Origin: Nesterenkonia sedimenti
GTDB taxonomy: Bacteria > Actinomycetota > Actinomycetes > Actinomycetales > Micrococcaceae
Assembly: GCF_012641515.1 (NCBI RefSeq)
Contig: NZ_JABAHY010000013.1
Location: 1-64,000, forward strand
Direction of reading: 5' to 3'
Length of the DNA: 64,000 nucleotides
Numbering within the stretch: position 1 is the first letter of the stretch; each line of letters starts with the position of its first letter. Under the pieces are notes generated by a model, which saw only the letters and a program-made list of their open reading frames with translations, was not told where the DNA came from and did no database searches. The position numbers and the translations under genes were made by a program. This document shows, piece by piece, positions 25,908 through 34,639 of this stretch.

Positions 25908-27131
25908 GCCGCGGGGTTTCATCCTGGTGTTCGGCAGCGGTGGTGCTGGCAGCGGGGCCGACTGCCCCGGCGGGAAGTCACCGAACTGCGGGAAGGGTGT
26001 CCCATCGGGGTACTGCGTCCCGGCGAGCGCATCGCGGAGGTCACCGTGGACGGGATCACCGAGGGCGCCGTCGTCGACGTCGACTTCCTCCTGGGTGCCA
26101 TCGGGCTGGGAGGCGGTCTCCGTGGTGATCTGTGTAGCGGGGGCTCCGGCGATCTTCTTCTGCAGGGGCGAGTCCTCAGCCGGGGCCTCGAAACCCATTT
26201 CGGCCTGGTAGTTCGCCCGGTAGCCGGCGATCTCCTCGTGGCTGCGGCCCACGAAGTTCCACCACATCACAATCTGTTCACCCAGGGGCTCACCCCCGAT
26301 GAGCAGGGCCAGTACTGGTTCATCACCGGCCTCAATCCTCAGAGTCCGCGCCCCGGGGTCCACCACCGCAAGGTGATCCTGGGGCAGCCAGCAGCCGTTG
26401 AGACCGACATCCCCGGTGATGCGCAGCAGAGCATGCTCATGGTCGGCGGGCACATCGATCTCCAGGACCTGCCCCGGCTCCAATCGCAGCTCCGCCCCGG
26501 TCAGCGGGATATAAGTCTTCACCGGGGAGCGGTAGCCAAGCAATTCGCCGAGGAAGACTTTGGCCTCCCAACCCTGACCGCGCACCGGCTCCGGCCGGTG
26601 GGTGTCCAGACTGGGTTCGACGAACCGGTGCTCATCGGGGAAGGCGTACCAGAGCTGGGCTCCGTGCAGGACCTTGGTATCGAAGGTGGAGAACTCGGAG
26701 TGACTGATACCGCGACCGGCATTCATCATCGCGACCTCACCGGGACGCACGGTGGCCCAATTGCCGGCTGAGTCCATATGGTCAATCCGCCCGGAGAACA
26801 GCCAGGAGCAGGTGGCCAGCCCGGTATGGGGGTGCCGGGGCACACGCATGGGGGTGGCCTCGGTGAGGTCATCGGGCCCGTAGAAGTCCAGGAAGCACCA
26901 GGCCCCGACCAGGGAGCGGGCCCGCTGGGGCAGGGTGCGCCGGACGTTCATGGCCCGGGGTCCGCCGAGGGGAACCTCGCGGGGTTCGAGCAGTTCAACA
27001 CCGGATTCGGTCCGGGTGATCCCGGGGCTGAGCTCACCATTCTTCGGTGCGCTGGGCCCCGGGACCTCATCGGGGGTGTAGGGCCCGTTGATGCAGACCT
27101 GTTCTTTGGGCTGGGTCTCGGTGTTGCTCAT
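25905..27131 (-). CDS. Pirin-family protein with a long disordered C-terminus
   Basis: 408 residues, ATG 27131 with AGGAGG at good distance. A bicupin: metal ligands in RHPHTGLATCSWLF (HxH), in RIDHMDSAGN and in AGRGISHSE match pirin. Bacterial pirins can act as quercetin dioxygenase-like enzymes or redox/metabolic modulators; the role here is unknown. The usual ~290-residue fold is followed by about 110 residues rich in Pro, Asp and Gln without clear structure. The palindrome TTCAAATTTGAA lies 47 bp upstream and recurs before the flavin oxidoreductase operon, suggesting regulation by a redox- or quinone-type repressor. Confidence 0.88.
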   Translation of the reverse strand: MSNTETQPKEQVCINGPYTPDEVPGPSAPKNGELSPGITRTESGVELLEPREVPLGGPRAMNVRRTLPQRARSLVGAWCFLDFYGPDDLTEATPMRVPRHPHTGLATCSWLFSGRIDHMDSAGNWATVRPGEVAMMNAGRGISHSEFSTFDTKVLHGAQLWYAFPDEHRFVEPSLDTHRPEPVRGQGWEAKVFLGELLGYRSPVKTYIPLTGAELRLEPGQVLEIDVPADHEHALLRITGDVGLNGCWLPQDHLAVVDPGARTLRIEAGDEPVLALLIGGEPLGEQIVMWWNFVGRSHEEIAGYRANYQAEMGFEAPAEDSPLQKKIAGAPATQITTETASQPDGTQEEVDVDDGALGDPVHGDLRDALAGTQYPDGTPFPQFGDFPPGQSAPLPAPPLPNTRMKPRG

Positions 27132-27177
27132 GGCAGACCTCCTGGCTGCATCGCGGCACTCAGATCACAGCCAGTAT

Positions 27178-27189
27178 TTCAAATTTGAA
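27178..27189. promoter_or_regulatory. Perfect palindrome TTCAAATTTGAA upstream of pirin
   Basis: This AT-rich 12-bp palindrome stands in GC-rich DNA. On the minus strand AATACT follows immediately and may be the -10 of the pirin gene, which places the palindrome in the spacer between -35 and -10, a typical repressor position. The identical sequence occurs at 61532-61543. Confidence 0.6.
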
Positions 27190-27224
27190 CCAGTCTGCCT
27201 AGCCTGAGCTCCCACGACCAGATC

Positions 27225-28361
27225 TCACTGATCGGCGAATTGGTCGATACAGCTCAGCGTAGCGTCTTCAACACTGGGATCGGCCAGTTCCTCGAGGCTG
27301 GCGAGGTAGTCCTCGAGCACCTGGTAGGCGTTCTCGAGACCCTGGTCCTCAGCCATCTCAACCCAGGCCGACTGCAGGCTGTCCTCAGTTTCGGCCTCCC
27401 AGTTTGCGGTGACCTCCTCGTCCCAGCGGTCGAACCCTTCGAGATTCTCAGCCTCCAGCATGGGCGGGCACTGCTCGGCAGCCTGGTCGAAGAAGGCCTC
27501 GGCTCCGGCACCGGCGGCCAGCTCAGCGGCAACCTCGTCCACAACTTCCTGCAGATCCTCCGGCATGGACTCGTAGGTCTCCAGGTTCAGCCACATGCCA
27601 AAGGCGGAGTATTCGCCGAATCCGGGATCGGTCCAATACGGCAGCAGTTCATTGAGCTGGTAGTTGACCGGGAAGTCGATACTGGCGGCGATTGAGTCCA
27701 CGACCCCACGCTCAACACCCTCATAGGCCTCATTGGCCGGCAGGGAGACCACATTGACCCCCTCCCCTTCGAAGAGCTGGATCGCCAGCGGCCCGGAGGC
27801 TCGGGTGGAGAGACCGGAGAGATCCTCGGGGCTCTCCACCGGCTCATGGGTGCCGATCAGCATCCGGCCCACCGGCCAGGTCGCCAGGTGGTGAAGGTTG
27901 TTATTGGTCATCACTGCCACCGCGTCATCGTTCTCCCGGTGCAGATCGTGCAGGGCGTGGGTGATGCCCTGCCAATTCTGACCGATGAACGGGATGGAGA
28001 CCACTGAGGTGGAGGGGAAGTACTGCGGGGTGTAGTCGGGGATGGTCACCCCCAGATCTGCCCGTCCGTCACCGACGCAGTCAGCGATCTCGGTGGCGTC
28101 ACAGAGGGAATAGGCCTCAGTGCGTTCGATCTCGATGCGCCCTTCACTGCGTTCCTCGAGTTCATCAAGGTACCAGTCCTGAACGGCGGCATTGGCGGTT
28201 CCGTCGAGGGCGGAGGTCACCAGGGTCAGGGTGACCTCGCCTTCGGCCCCATTGCCCTCGCCCCCACCGACTACACCTTCGGAGCAGGCGGGGAGCAGGG
28301 CCAGGGCGCCGACGGCGGCGGTGGCGGCTAAGGCTTTGGAGCCTTTGGGAAATATAGACAT
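27225..28361 (-). CDS. dctP: TRAP transporter solute-binding lipoprotein (DctP type)
   Basis: 378 residues. A basic start, hydrophobic stretch and lipobox LLPAC give a lipid-anchored binding protein, the Gram-positive solution for a periplasmic receptor. Family features include the Arg-containing segment LSTRASGPLAIQLFEGEGVNVVSLP (two parts) around 185-210, which holds the carboxylate-binding Arg of DctP proteins, and VNYQLNELLPYWTDPGF. It probably binds an organic acid. It is the last gene of the unit dctQ, dctM, dctP, and 94 bp before pirin. Confidence 0.88.
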   Translation of the reverse strand: MSIFPKGSKALAATAAVGALALLPACSEGVVGGGEGNGAEGEVTLTLVTSALDGTANAAVQDWYLDELEERSEGRIEIERTEAYSLCDATEIADCVGDGRADLGVTIPDYTPQYFPSTSVVSIPFIGQNWQGITHALHDLHRENDDAVAVMTNNNLHHLATWPVGRMLIGTHEPVESPEDLSGLSTRASGPLAIQLFEGEGVNVVSLPANEAYEGVERGVVDSIAASIDFPVNYQLNELLPYWTDPGFGEYSAFGMWLNLETYESMPEDLQEVVDEVAAELAAGAGAEAFFDQAAEQCPPMLEAENLEGFDRWDEEVTANWEAETEDSLQSAWVEMAEDQGLENAYQVLEDYLASLEELADPSVEDATLSCIDQFADQ

Positions 28362-28389
28362 TGCGGGGTTCCTCTCATTGGTGGAGCAG

Positions 28390-29778
28390 CTAATTCATCA
28401 ACGACGGCAAGAACAGGGTGATACCGGGCACCAGGAACAGCACGGCGGTCACCAACAGATCCATGACCAGCAGCGGCATCACACCTTTGAACACGGTCTC
28501 CGAGCGCACCCGGGAGGTGCCTGCGATGACGAAGGTGATGATGCCCACCGGTGGGGTGACCATTCCGATTTCGATGAGTTTGACGATCATGATGCCCAGC
28601 CAGATCCCGTCGAAACCCAGCTCGGTGGCGATCGGATAGAGCAGCGGCACGGCCAGCACCAGGATCGACATCGACTCCAGGAACATGCCCAGGGGGATCA
28701 GCGCCAATAGCAGCAGGGCCATGATCAGCATGGGGTTCAGCGGTAGGTCAGTGACCCATTCGGTGACCGATTGAGTGACCCCCGCGGTGACCAGGAACGC
28801 GGAGAAGATCCCGGAACCGATGATGATGAAGAAAACCATCGACGTCGACTGCGCGGTATCCAGCAGGGAGTCTTTGAATGCGGTGAAGATCTGGCGCAGC
28901 CCGCTGCGGCGCTTCTCGATGATCAGAATCACCAGGGCGGTCAGCGCCCCGACGGCGGCACTTTCGGTGGAGGTGAAGATCCCGGAGTACATCCCACCCA
29001 TGACCACCAGGAAGATGATGACCACATGGACCAGTCCGCGCCAGGGCAACTCCCGCAGGTTGGTCGCTTTCTGCTCCAGTTCGCGGCGAGCCTCCTCCAC
29101 GGCGGCACCGAGGGGTTCGCCGTCGCTGTCGGTGTCCTGGTTGGTCTCCCGGCGGGCCAATTCGGTGCGGACCCGCCGCTGGCCGGCGATCATGATGTAG
29201 ATGATGTAGCTCAGTGCTGAGAGCAGTCCGGGGATGATCCCGGCGGCCAGCAGGGCGGCCACCGATTCGCGGGCCAGCACCGCGTAGAGGACCAGGAAGG
29301 TCGATGGCGGGATCATCACGCCCAGGGTTCCGGCGATGGCGACGATACCGGTGGCCAGACTGGAGGGGAACCCTGATGCTCGCATTTGGTTGACCGCCAG
29401 GCGGGAGACTGTCGCAGCAGTACCGATGGAGGATCCAGAGACCGCGGAGAACCCGGCACAGGCCATCACGGTCGCCACTCCGAGTCCCCCGGGTGCCCGC
29501 CGGGCGAAGTAATTGGCCACGGCGAAGACATTGGAGGCGATATTGGCCCGGACTGCGAACATGCCCATCAGGATGAACATGGGGATAATGGTCAGGGTGA
29601 AGCTTGCGGTATCGGCGAAGGGCACCGACCCCAGGGTGTTGCTGCTGTAGTCGGTCCCGCGCAGCAGCATCAGCCCGATTCCCCCGGAGAGCCCCAGGGA
29701 CAGGGCCACCGGCATCCGGATGCACAGCAGCGCGATCAGCAGCCCCAGGGTGATGAGGACGACGTGATAGATCTCCAT
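28390..29778 (-). CDS. dctM: TRAP transporter large permease (DctM)
   Basis: 462 residues with about twelve membrane helices. This subunit carries the sodium-coupled substrate path. Typical blocks are IRMPVALSLGLSGGIGLML, FSAVSGSSIGTAATVSRLAVNQMRA (two parts), GTLGVMIPPSTFLVLYAVLA and IEIGMVTPPVGIITFVIAGTS. An extra charged cytoplasmic loop (about 205-250, with REEL-like helices) is longer than usual. The start is 15 bp after dctQ. Confidence 0.92.
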   Translation of the reverse strand: MEIYHVVLITLGLLIALLCIRMPVALSLGLSGGIGLMLLRGTDYSSNTLGSVPFADTASFTLTIIPMFILMGMFAVRANIASNVFAVANYFARRAPGGLGVATVMACAGFSAVSGSSIGTAATVSRLAVNQMRASGFPSSLATGIVAIAGTLGVMIPPSTFLVLYAVLARESVAALLAAGIIPGLLSALSYIIYIMIAGQRRVRTELARRETNQDTDSDGEPLGAAVEEARRELEQKATNLRELPWRGLVHVVIIFLVVMGGMYSGIFTSTESAAVGALTALVILIIEKRRSGLRQIFTAFKDSLLDTAQSTSMVFFIIIGSGIFSAFLVTAGVTQSVTEWVTDLPLNPMLIMALLLLALIPLGMFLESMSILVLAVPLLYPIATELGFDGIWLGIMIVKLIEIGMVTPPVGIITFVIAGTSRVRSETVFKGVMPLLVMDLLVTAVLFLVPGITLFLPSLMN

Positions 29779-29793
29779 AGTGGTCCTTTCGCC

Positions 29794-30342
29794 TCAGAGA
29801 CCGGCGCGGTCGTCGATATGGGCCGCCGGGGTGCGGGGTTCAGCGCCCTCGATGGCCGCGGGCAGGATCTCCCGGCCGCGCACTGCCCGCAGCAGGTTGA
29901 TGACGCAGACCAGCAGGAAGGCCGCCAGCCCGATGACGATCACCCACCTCAACGGCCAGATCGGCCACTCCACCAGCCCCATACGGGTTTCGCTGCGGTC
30001 AGTGGAACTGACCGCCCGCTCATAGGTGGCGAAGGTCATCCAGGCGGTGAAACCGGTGGCCAGCAGCCACACCACCACCGTCAGGATCCGGTTGACCCCA
30101 TCGGGCAGCCGGTCGGTGACCAGAGAGACGGCCACATGCGCCCCGGAGGCTCCGGCCCAGGCCAACCCGAAGAACACGGCGACCACCAGGGCTGATTCGG
30201 AGAGCTCGACCATGGCCGGCATACTGCCGCCGGTGATGTAGCGGGTGGTGACATCGGTGACGATGGCAGCCATCAGCACCACGATGGCCAGGGCGGCCAC
30301 CACTCCCATGGCCCTGCTGATGACGACGACGAGGCGTTCCAT
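29794..30342 (-). CDS. dctQ: TRAP transporter small permease (DctQ)
   Basis: 182 residues, four membrane helices. Characteristic are VTTRYITGGSMPAMVELSE, FFGLAWAGASGAHVAVSLVTDRLP and the C-terminal FLLVCVINLLRAVRG. It pairs with DctM to form the membrane domain. It begins 14 bp after the dehydrogenase gene, so transport and enzyme genes form one operon. The last ~25 residues are soluble. Confidence 0.88.
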   Translation of the reverse strand: MERLVVVISRAMGVVAALAIVVLMAAIVTDVTTRYITGGSMPAMVELSESALVVAVFFGLAWAGASGAHVAVSLVTDRLPDGVNRILTVVVWLLATGFTAWMTFATYERAVSSTDRSETRMGLVEWPIWPLRWVIVIGLAAFLLVCVINLLRAVRGREILPAAIEGAEPRTPAAHIDDRAGL

Positions 30343-30356
30343 GGCTATCTGCTCAC

Positions 30357-31259
30357 TCAGTCCTGTTTCCAGTGGCGGTAGGCCTCGGTGTGGTCCACAT
30401 TGCCCAGGCTCTGCAGGGCGGTGTTGAACTGTTCGGCCACGGCATCGCAGACCGGCGCCCGGTGCCCGACGGCCTCTTGGAGGCTGCGGGCGATGCCGAT
30501 GTCTTTGGTGATCAGTGGCAGGGCGAAGCCGCTGGCATAGCGGCCCTGAACCACATGGGGTCCGAGCACATGGCTAGTGATGAAGCTCTGGCCGGTGGAG
30601 TCATTGAGCACATCGACCATCACCGCTGGGTCCAGGCCGAAGCGTTCTCCTGCGGTCAGCGCCTCGGAGGTGGCGGCCACTGCCGCACCCGCCACGAAGT
30701 TGTTCAGCGCTTTCATGGCATGGCCGGTGCCGAGTTTGCCGGTGCGGTAGATCGCCCGGCTCATCGCCTCAATCACTGGTGTGGCCCGGGTGGCGGCGTC
30801 GTCGTCATCTGCACCCATCATGATGGCCAGAGTTCCGTTGACGGCTCGTTCCCGGGCCCCGGAGACCGGGGCGTCGACGAGGTGGATGCCATGCTGGGCC
30901 AGGCTCCACCCGGTCTCCACTGTTTCGGTGGGGTCCGAGGAGCTCATATCCACTACGACAGTGCCGGGGTTCAGCGGGATGGCCAGCTCCCCGGTCTCGG
31001 TGAGCAGAACCGAGCGGACAATTCTGCTGGTGGGCAGCATCAGCACCAGCAGGGTGCAGGCCGAGAGCGCCTGGGACTCGGCGGCCGGGTGGGTCTGTTT
31101 ACCGGTCTGGGTCTTGATCTCCTCGGCCAGCTCAGCCGGGCGTTGGGGGTCGGCGTCGTGGAGGTAGAGCTCATAGCCGGCGGCGGCGATATTGGTGGCC
31201 ATGGGGCTGCCCATAGTGCCCAGGCCGATGAAGCCGACCGTTTCTGTCTGGGTGTTCAT
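30357..31259 (-). CDS. 3-Hydroxyisobutyrate dehydrogenase / tartronate-semialdehyde reductase family
   Basis: 300 residues. Beta-hydroxyacid dehydrogenase with NAD(P) motif FIGLGTMGSPMATNI, substrate loop VDAPVSGARERAVNGTLAIMMG, and the catalytic Lys segment GHAMKALNNF. The family reversibly oxidises beta-hydroxy acids to semialdehydes. Substrates include 3-hydroxyisobutyrate, tartronate semialdehyde, and sulfo- or threonate derivatives. ATGA overlap with the preceding gene (31256-31259) and tight spacing to the TRAP genes suggest it acts on the imported acid. The precise substrate cannot be read from sequence. Confidence 0.87.
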   Translation of the reverse strand: MNTQTETVGFIGLGTMGSPMATNIAAAGYELYLHDADPQRPAELAEEIKTQTGKQTHPAAESQALSACTLLVLMLPTSRIVRSVLLTETGELAIPLNPGTVVVDMSSSDPTETVETGWSLAQHGIHLVDAPVSGARERAVNGTLAIMMGADDDDAATRATPVIEAMSRAIYRTGKLGTGHAMKALNNFVAGAAVAATSEALTAGERFGLDPAVMVDVLNDSTGQSFITSHVLGPHVVQGRYASGFALPLITKDIGIARSLQEAVGHRAPVCDAVAEQFNTALQSLGNVDHTEAYRHWKQD

Positions 31260-31681
31260 ACGGTGGTCTTTCCGGTGGATTCCCCGTCGAGGTCCAGGGA
31301 GATGCCTTTTTCGGCGAAGACCTCCTCTAGGGCTTTGAGTCCGTCCACGGCGGCGGGAATGCCGCAGTAGAGGGTGGCGTGGACGGCGATTTCGCGCAGC
31401 TGCAGGGGTGTCACACCGTTGGCCAGGGCCCCACGGGCGTGGATGCGGGTCTCATGGGCCCGGCCGGTGGCTACCAGCATGGCGAAGGTGATCTTGCTGC
31501 GGTCGATTGTGGTGAGGTGGTCACGCTGCCAGATATCCCCGAAGCAGTTGCGGGTGACGAAGTCCTGGATCTTGTCGTTGAGATCAGTGGTGTGTTCGGT
31601 CTGGCCCTCGGCGCCCTCGGGTCCGAACATGTGGCGGCGCTGGGCGATGCCGACCTCGTACAGATCGTCCTTGATGACCAT
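31256..31681 (-). CDS. Carboxymuconolactone decarboxylase-family protein
   Basis: 141 residues from ATG 31681 (AAGGGA upstream); the frame is open to 31708. The fold is seen in IQDFVTRNCFGDIWQR, LDRSK-like TIDRSKITFAMLVATGRAHE, and LQLREIAVHATLYCGIPAAVDGLKAL (two parts). Members decarboxylate 4-carboxymuconolactone in the protocatechuate route or are AhpD-like; the AhpD CxxC pair is absent, since only single cysteines occur. It is the first gene of the TRAP operon. No other beta-ketoadipate gene is present, so a different small-acid role is quite possible. Confidence 0.82.
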   Translation of the reverse strand: MVIKDDLYEVGIAQRRHMFGPEGAEGQTEHTTDLNDKIQDFVTRNCFGDIWQRDHLTTIDRSKITFAMLVATGRAHETRIHARGALANGVTPLQLREIAVHATLYCGIPAAVDGLKALEEVFAEKGISLDLDGESTGKTTV

Positions 31682-31700
31682 GAGTGTGCGTTCCCTTCCA

Positions 31701-31714
31701 CGGCGCATGCGCCG
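31701..31714. promoter_or_regulatory. Perfect 14-bp palindrome before the TRAP operon
   Basis: CGGCGCATGCGCCG lies 20-33 bp upstream of the first start codon of the operon. It could be a regulator site or a 5' UTR hairpin. The remaining 31715-31862 contains no gene. Confidence 0.35.
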
Positions 31715-31862
31715 GATTGAATATGACTGCCATCACATTCTTGCCCGGGGTGGGCGGGAACGTCTTGTCATCAAGCGCACCTCAGCTGATCCAGGGGCGC
31801 ACAGCTTTGTTTCTCCAGGTCAGAAGAGGGTTCGATGGCGTCGCCCTCCGTTGCGAAGGGCT

Positions 31863-32846
31863 TTATTCGGCCAGATGCGCAGCCCGGTAGGTCCGTGGTG
31901 AGGCTCCGGTGTGGGCACGGAAGACTTTGCTGAAATGGCTGGCGTCGGTGAAGCCCCAGCGTTGGGCGATCTGCAGTACCGACAGTGATGCCTGGGCCGG
32001 ATCGGAGAGGTCCAGGCGGCATTTCTCCAGCCGGCGGGAGCGGATATATCCGGAGACGGTGATGTCCTCTTCGCTGAAGAGGTACTGAAGGTAGCGCACC
32101 GAGACGTAATGGGCTTTGGCCACGGTGGAGGCGCTGAGCTCGGGGTCGTAGAGGTGTTCGTCGATGTAGAGCTTGTAGGCACGGAGCTCCTCGCGGCGGG
32201 AGTGGCCCTCACCGCTGGAGTCCTCGGGCAGCTGGGCGTAGACAAAGGCTGCCAGCAAATCCAGGGTGGAGCGCAGCAGCCTGGCCCCGGTGACCCCGGA
32301 GAGCTCATCGAGGTGTTCTGCCACATGCTGCATAAACGGCGAGATCATCTGCCCGATCCCCTCGTCACCGGGCAGCCGCACCGCGGTGATCCGCCGGATC
32401 AGCGAGAGCGGGACATTGAGACTTTCCAGGGGGAATGCCATGACCATGCACCGCAGCGGCGCGGGAAATTCGAGGCTGTAGGGGCGGGAGGTCTCGTAGA
32501 TGGCGAGGTCCCCGGCGCGCAGTTCAGCATGCCGCTCCCCCTGGGTGAGGTAGCCGGTGCCCTGCATCTGCAGGCTGAGTTTGATGTAGGGTCGCTCGGT
32601 GCTGTCGATCAGCTCCGGGGCGCGGTGGACACGGTGGGGTTCGGCGATGATTTCACTCAGCGAGGCACCTTCGATGCTGCGCCAGGTGATAGTGCCGCTG
32701 AAGCTTCCCTCTGCGGAGACATTCACGGGCACCAGGCGGTTTCCGGCTGCGGCGCGCCACTCCTCGAGGGTGGTGGCCACCGCCCGGTTGACCGGGGCTT
32801 GCGCCGCTGGGCGTTCAAGCATGCTCTGTGTCATCTGCGCCTCCAT
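31863..32846 (-). CDS. AraC-family activator of the TRAP operon
   Basis: 327 residues. The C-terminal ~100 residues contain two helix-turn-helix units (LSASTVAKAHYVSVRYLQYLFSEE and QIAQRWGFTDASHFSKVFRAHTGASPRTYR, in the usual spacing). The N-terminal ~200 residues are a cupin-like AraC_binding_2 domain (TWRSIEGASLSEI, YIKLSLQMQGTGYLTQGE, LRAGDLAIYETSRPYSLEF), as in AraC-family activators of aromatic and alkane genes. It lies 181 bp upstream of the TRAP operon on the same strand and most likely activates it with the transported compound as ligand. ATG 32834 is an alternative start. Confidence 0.87.
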   Translation of the reverse strand: MEAQMTQSMLERPAAQAPVNRAVATTLEEWRAAAGNRLVPVNVSAEGSFSGTITWRSIEGASLSEIIAEPHRVHRAPELIDSTERPYIKLSLQMQGTGYLTQGERHAELRAGDLAIYETSRPYSLEFPAPLRCMVMAFPLESLNVPLSLIRRITAVRLPGDEGIGQMISPFMQHVAEHLDELSGVTGARLLRSTLDLLAAFVYAQLPEDSSGEGHSRREELRAYKLYIDEHLYDPELSASTVAKAHYVSVRYLQYLFSEEDITVSGYIRSRRLEKCRLDLSDPAQASLSVLQIAQRWGFTDASHFSKVFRAHTGASPRTYRAAHLAE

Positions 32847-32944
32847 CCGCTGTGATCCGAGTCACGGTGCTGATTGGTGAGTATACGCCTGCCAGCTCGG
32901 GGTCTACAGCGGCAGCGGAGGAGAACGACGACGACGGCTGGAAG

Positions 32945-33595
32945 CTAATCTGCGCGCCTGGCTTTGAACAGCGGCAGCAGCTGAGCCTCGAGCCGGGGTT
33001 TAGCGCGACCCCAAATGGACTCCGGCGGCACCTCCCTAGTGGGCGTCCGATCAATCTCATGCATATAGATCGCATGGCAGTTGCGAGCTACTGCCTCCCA
33101 AGAAATAGGCACATTGACAGTAAGTTCATGCTCGGTGGCCTCGTAGAGAATATTGGCGCATAGGCGGATGGTTCGATCTCCCTGCGCCAGATTGCGCCAT
33201 CTACTGGGATTGTCCTTATCAAACCCCGCACGCAGGTAGATGGCAGCGTTCTCGGGGTTCTTTATGTAGAAGTCACACCGCTGTTTATACATCTCCATGA
33301 TTCGCCGGAGGTAATAATCGGCATCCTTGGCCTCCGAGGGAGTACTCATGGTCAATTCAAGGTCGCGGGCTTCGATATGGGCTAACAACAAATCCATGCG
33401 ATCGCCGTAGACCATCAGCAGAAGCGCATCTTTGGAACCCACATAGCGAAAGAGGGTGGCACTGCCAACCCCGGCCTCAGCGGCGACCTCCTCCATGGTC
33501 ACGTCGCGGATGCTACTGCGCTCCAGTATCCGCTCTGCAGCTCGCTTGATTTTAAGCATCCGCGCCTGCTTCGAGGTCTCTCTGGCCGTGGCCAT
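32945..33595 (-). CDS. TetR-family regulator of the ketone-degradation operon
   Basis: 216 residues. HTH at about 20-60 (DVTMEEVAAEAGVGSATLFRYVGSKDALLLM); the helical ligand domain has TMSTPSEAKDADYYLRRIMEMYKQ. The gene is less GC-rich than its neighbours. It is divergent from the hydrolase/monooxygenase operon, and two perfect inverted repeats lie between them. Repression of both promoters until a ketone or ester ligand binds is the natural inference. No Shine-Dalgarno is obvious beyond AAGAA before ATG 33595. Confidence 0.87.
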   Translation of the reverse strand: MATARETSKQARMLKIKRAAERILERSSIRDVTMEEVAAEAGVGSATLFRYVGSKDALLLMVYGDRMDLLLAHIEARDLELTMSTPSEAKDADYYLRRIMEMYKQRCDFYIKNPENAAIYLRAGFDKDNPSRWRNLAQGDRTIRLCANILYEATEHELTVNVPISWEAVARNCHAIYMHEIDRTPTREVPPESIWGRAKPRLEAQLLPLFKARRAD

Positions 33596-33642
33596 ATTCT
33601 TCTCCTCACATCGGGGCGGGAAGCCGCCCCATATTCATAGCA

Positions 33643-33662
33643 TATGAGAGCTGTCTCTCATA
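33643..33662. promoter_or_regulatory. TetR operator candidate 1
   Basis: TATGAGAG-CTGT-CTCTCATA is a perfect inverted repeat with 8-bp arms, 48 bp upstream of the TetR start. Its position suits autorepression. Confidence 0.6.
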
Positions 33663-33724
33663 CCCGGGGAAGCGCCATTCCGACACAAAAAGCCCAGGTT
33701 TCCACAGAATAATCCTCGAGTGAC

Positions 33725-33753
33725 TTGACTCACATCCGATACATTCCTATGGT
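33725..33753 (+). promoter_or_regulatory. Promoter of the hydrolase/BVMO operon
   Basis: TTGACT (33725-33730), 17-bp spacer, TATGGT (33748-33753): a good sigma-70-type promoter in a region with no gene. An inverted repeat begins 12 bp downstream, where the transcript should start. Confidence 0.55.
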
Positions 33754-33764
33754 GTGGAACACAA

Positions 33765-33782
33765 TTGATAGTCAACTATCAA
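33765..33782. promoter_or_regulatory. Operator candidate 2, downstream of the -10
   Basis: TTGATAGT-CA-ACTATCAA, a perfect inverted repeat with 8-bp arms and 2-bp centre at the expected transcription start. The sequence differs from 33643-33662, so it may belong to a second regulator. Confidence 0.55.
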
Positions 33783-33856
33783 AATATCTGCAGCCAGATG
33801 AGGGCATGAGGCGCATGCCGATTCCTCCCCCAGGTAGTGACAGGAAAGGTACGGAG

Positions 33857-34609
33857 ATGACCAGTCGCACGATCGTTCTCGTTCCCGGCACGGAAGGATC
33901 CGCTGAAGAATCCTTTTCAGGCTTGAAACCCCTGCTGGAACGGGATCACAGCGTGCATCTCTTTGACTTCACCTCCCCTGATGGGCTGGAACCGGAACAG
34001 ACCCTGGCTGCCTATGTCGAGCAGCTGCATCAGCTCTTGGATTCCCTGGACGAAAATAAGGTCGATCTCCTGGGCTATTCGCTGGGTGCGCATATCGCTC
34101 TGCATGCGGCAAACCATGACTCCGTGGAGTCCCTGTGTCTGCTGGGTGGCTGGTTGAGAACTGATGCCCTGCAGCGCGAACGGCATGACCTCTGGTTGGA
34201 GCTCTACGACCATGACCCGCAGTTCGCTGGGCGGCTATCCCATCTCATGCAGTTCTCCCCTAAGTACCGCGCCTTTCTCTCCCAGCAGCAGACGGCAGTG
34301 ACGCTGACACCACTGGTTCCCCATGAGGAGATTCGGCGGCGAGTGGAGGTCAACCGCGTTCTGGATTCCACAGCTGCGGCCTCAGGCACGACCGTGCCGA
34401 CCCTGGTCATCACCGGCACCGAGGATCAGAAGGTTCCGGTCAGTCACGGACGGGAACTCTACGGAACTCTGCCGTCGTCGTCGTTGGTGGAAATCAACAG
34501 TGGTCACGCCATGCTCCGCGAGCGCTTAGGCCAGGTCTACGGGGCCTACAGCGATTTCCTGGCCGGGGCCACTGCGAACCGTTCACCAGTAGGCGCATTG
34601 GTGCCCTGA
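33857..34609 (+). CDS. Alpha/beta hydrolase, predicted ester/lactone hydrolase
   Basis: 250 residues from ATG 33857 (GGAAAGG and CGGAG upstream). Oxyanion region VLVPGTEGSAEES, nucleophile elbow LGYSLGAH (Ser), acid in ITGTEDQKVP (Asp), and His in INSGHAML complete the triad. No signal peptide, so it is cytoplasmic. It is the first gene of the operon, 30 bp before the Baeyer-Villiger monooxygenase, whose ester or lactone product it most likely hydrolyses. The longer upstream frame (33725) covers the promoter and operator and is rejected as the start. Confidence 0.85.
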   Translation: MTSRTIVLVPGTEGSAEESFSGLKPLLERDHSVHLFDFTSPDGLEPEQTLAAYVEQLHQLLDSLDENKVDLLGYSLGAHIALHAANHDSVESLCLLGGWLRTDALQRERHDLWLELYDHDPQFAGRLSHLMQFSPKYRAFLSQQQTAVTLTPLVPHEEIRRRVEVNRVLDSTAAASGTTVPTLVITGTEDQKVPVSHGRELYGTLPSSSLVEINSGHAMLRERLGQVYGAYSDFLAGATANRSPVGALVP

Positions 34610-34639
34610 TCCGGATGTACTGAACCCGAAAGGTCTTCT

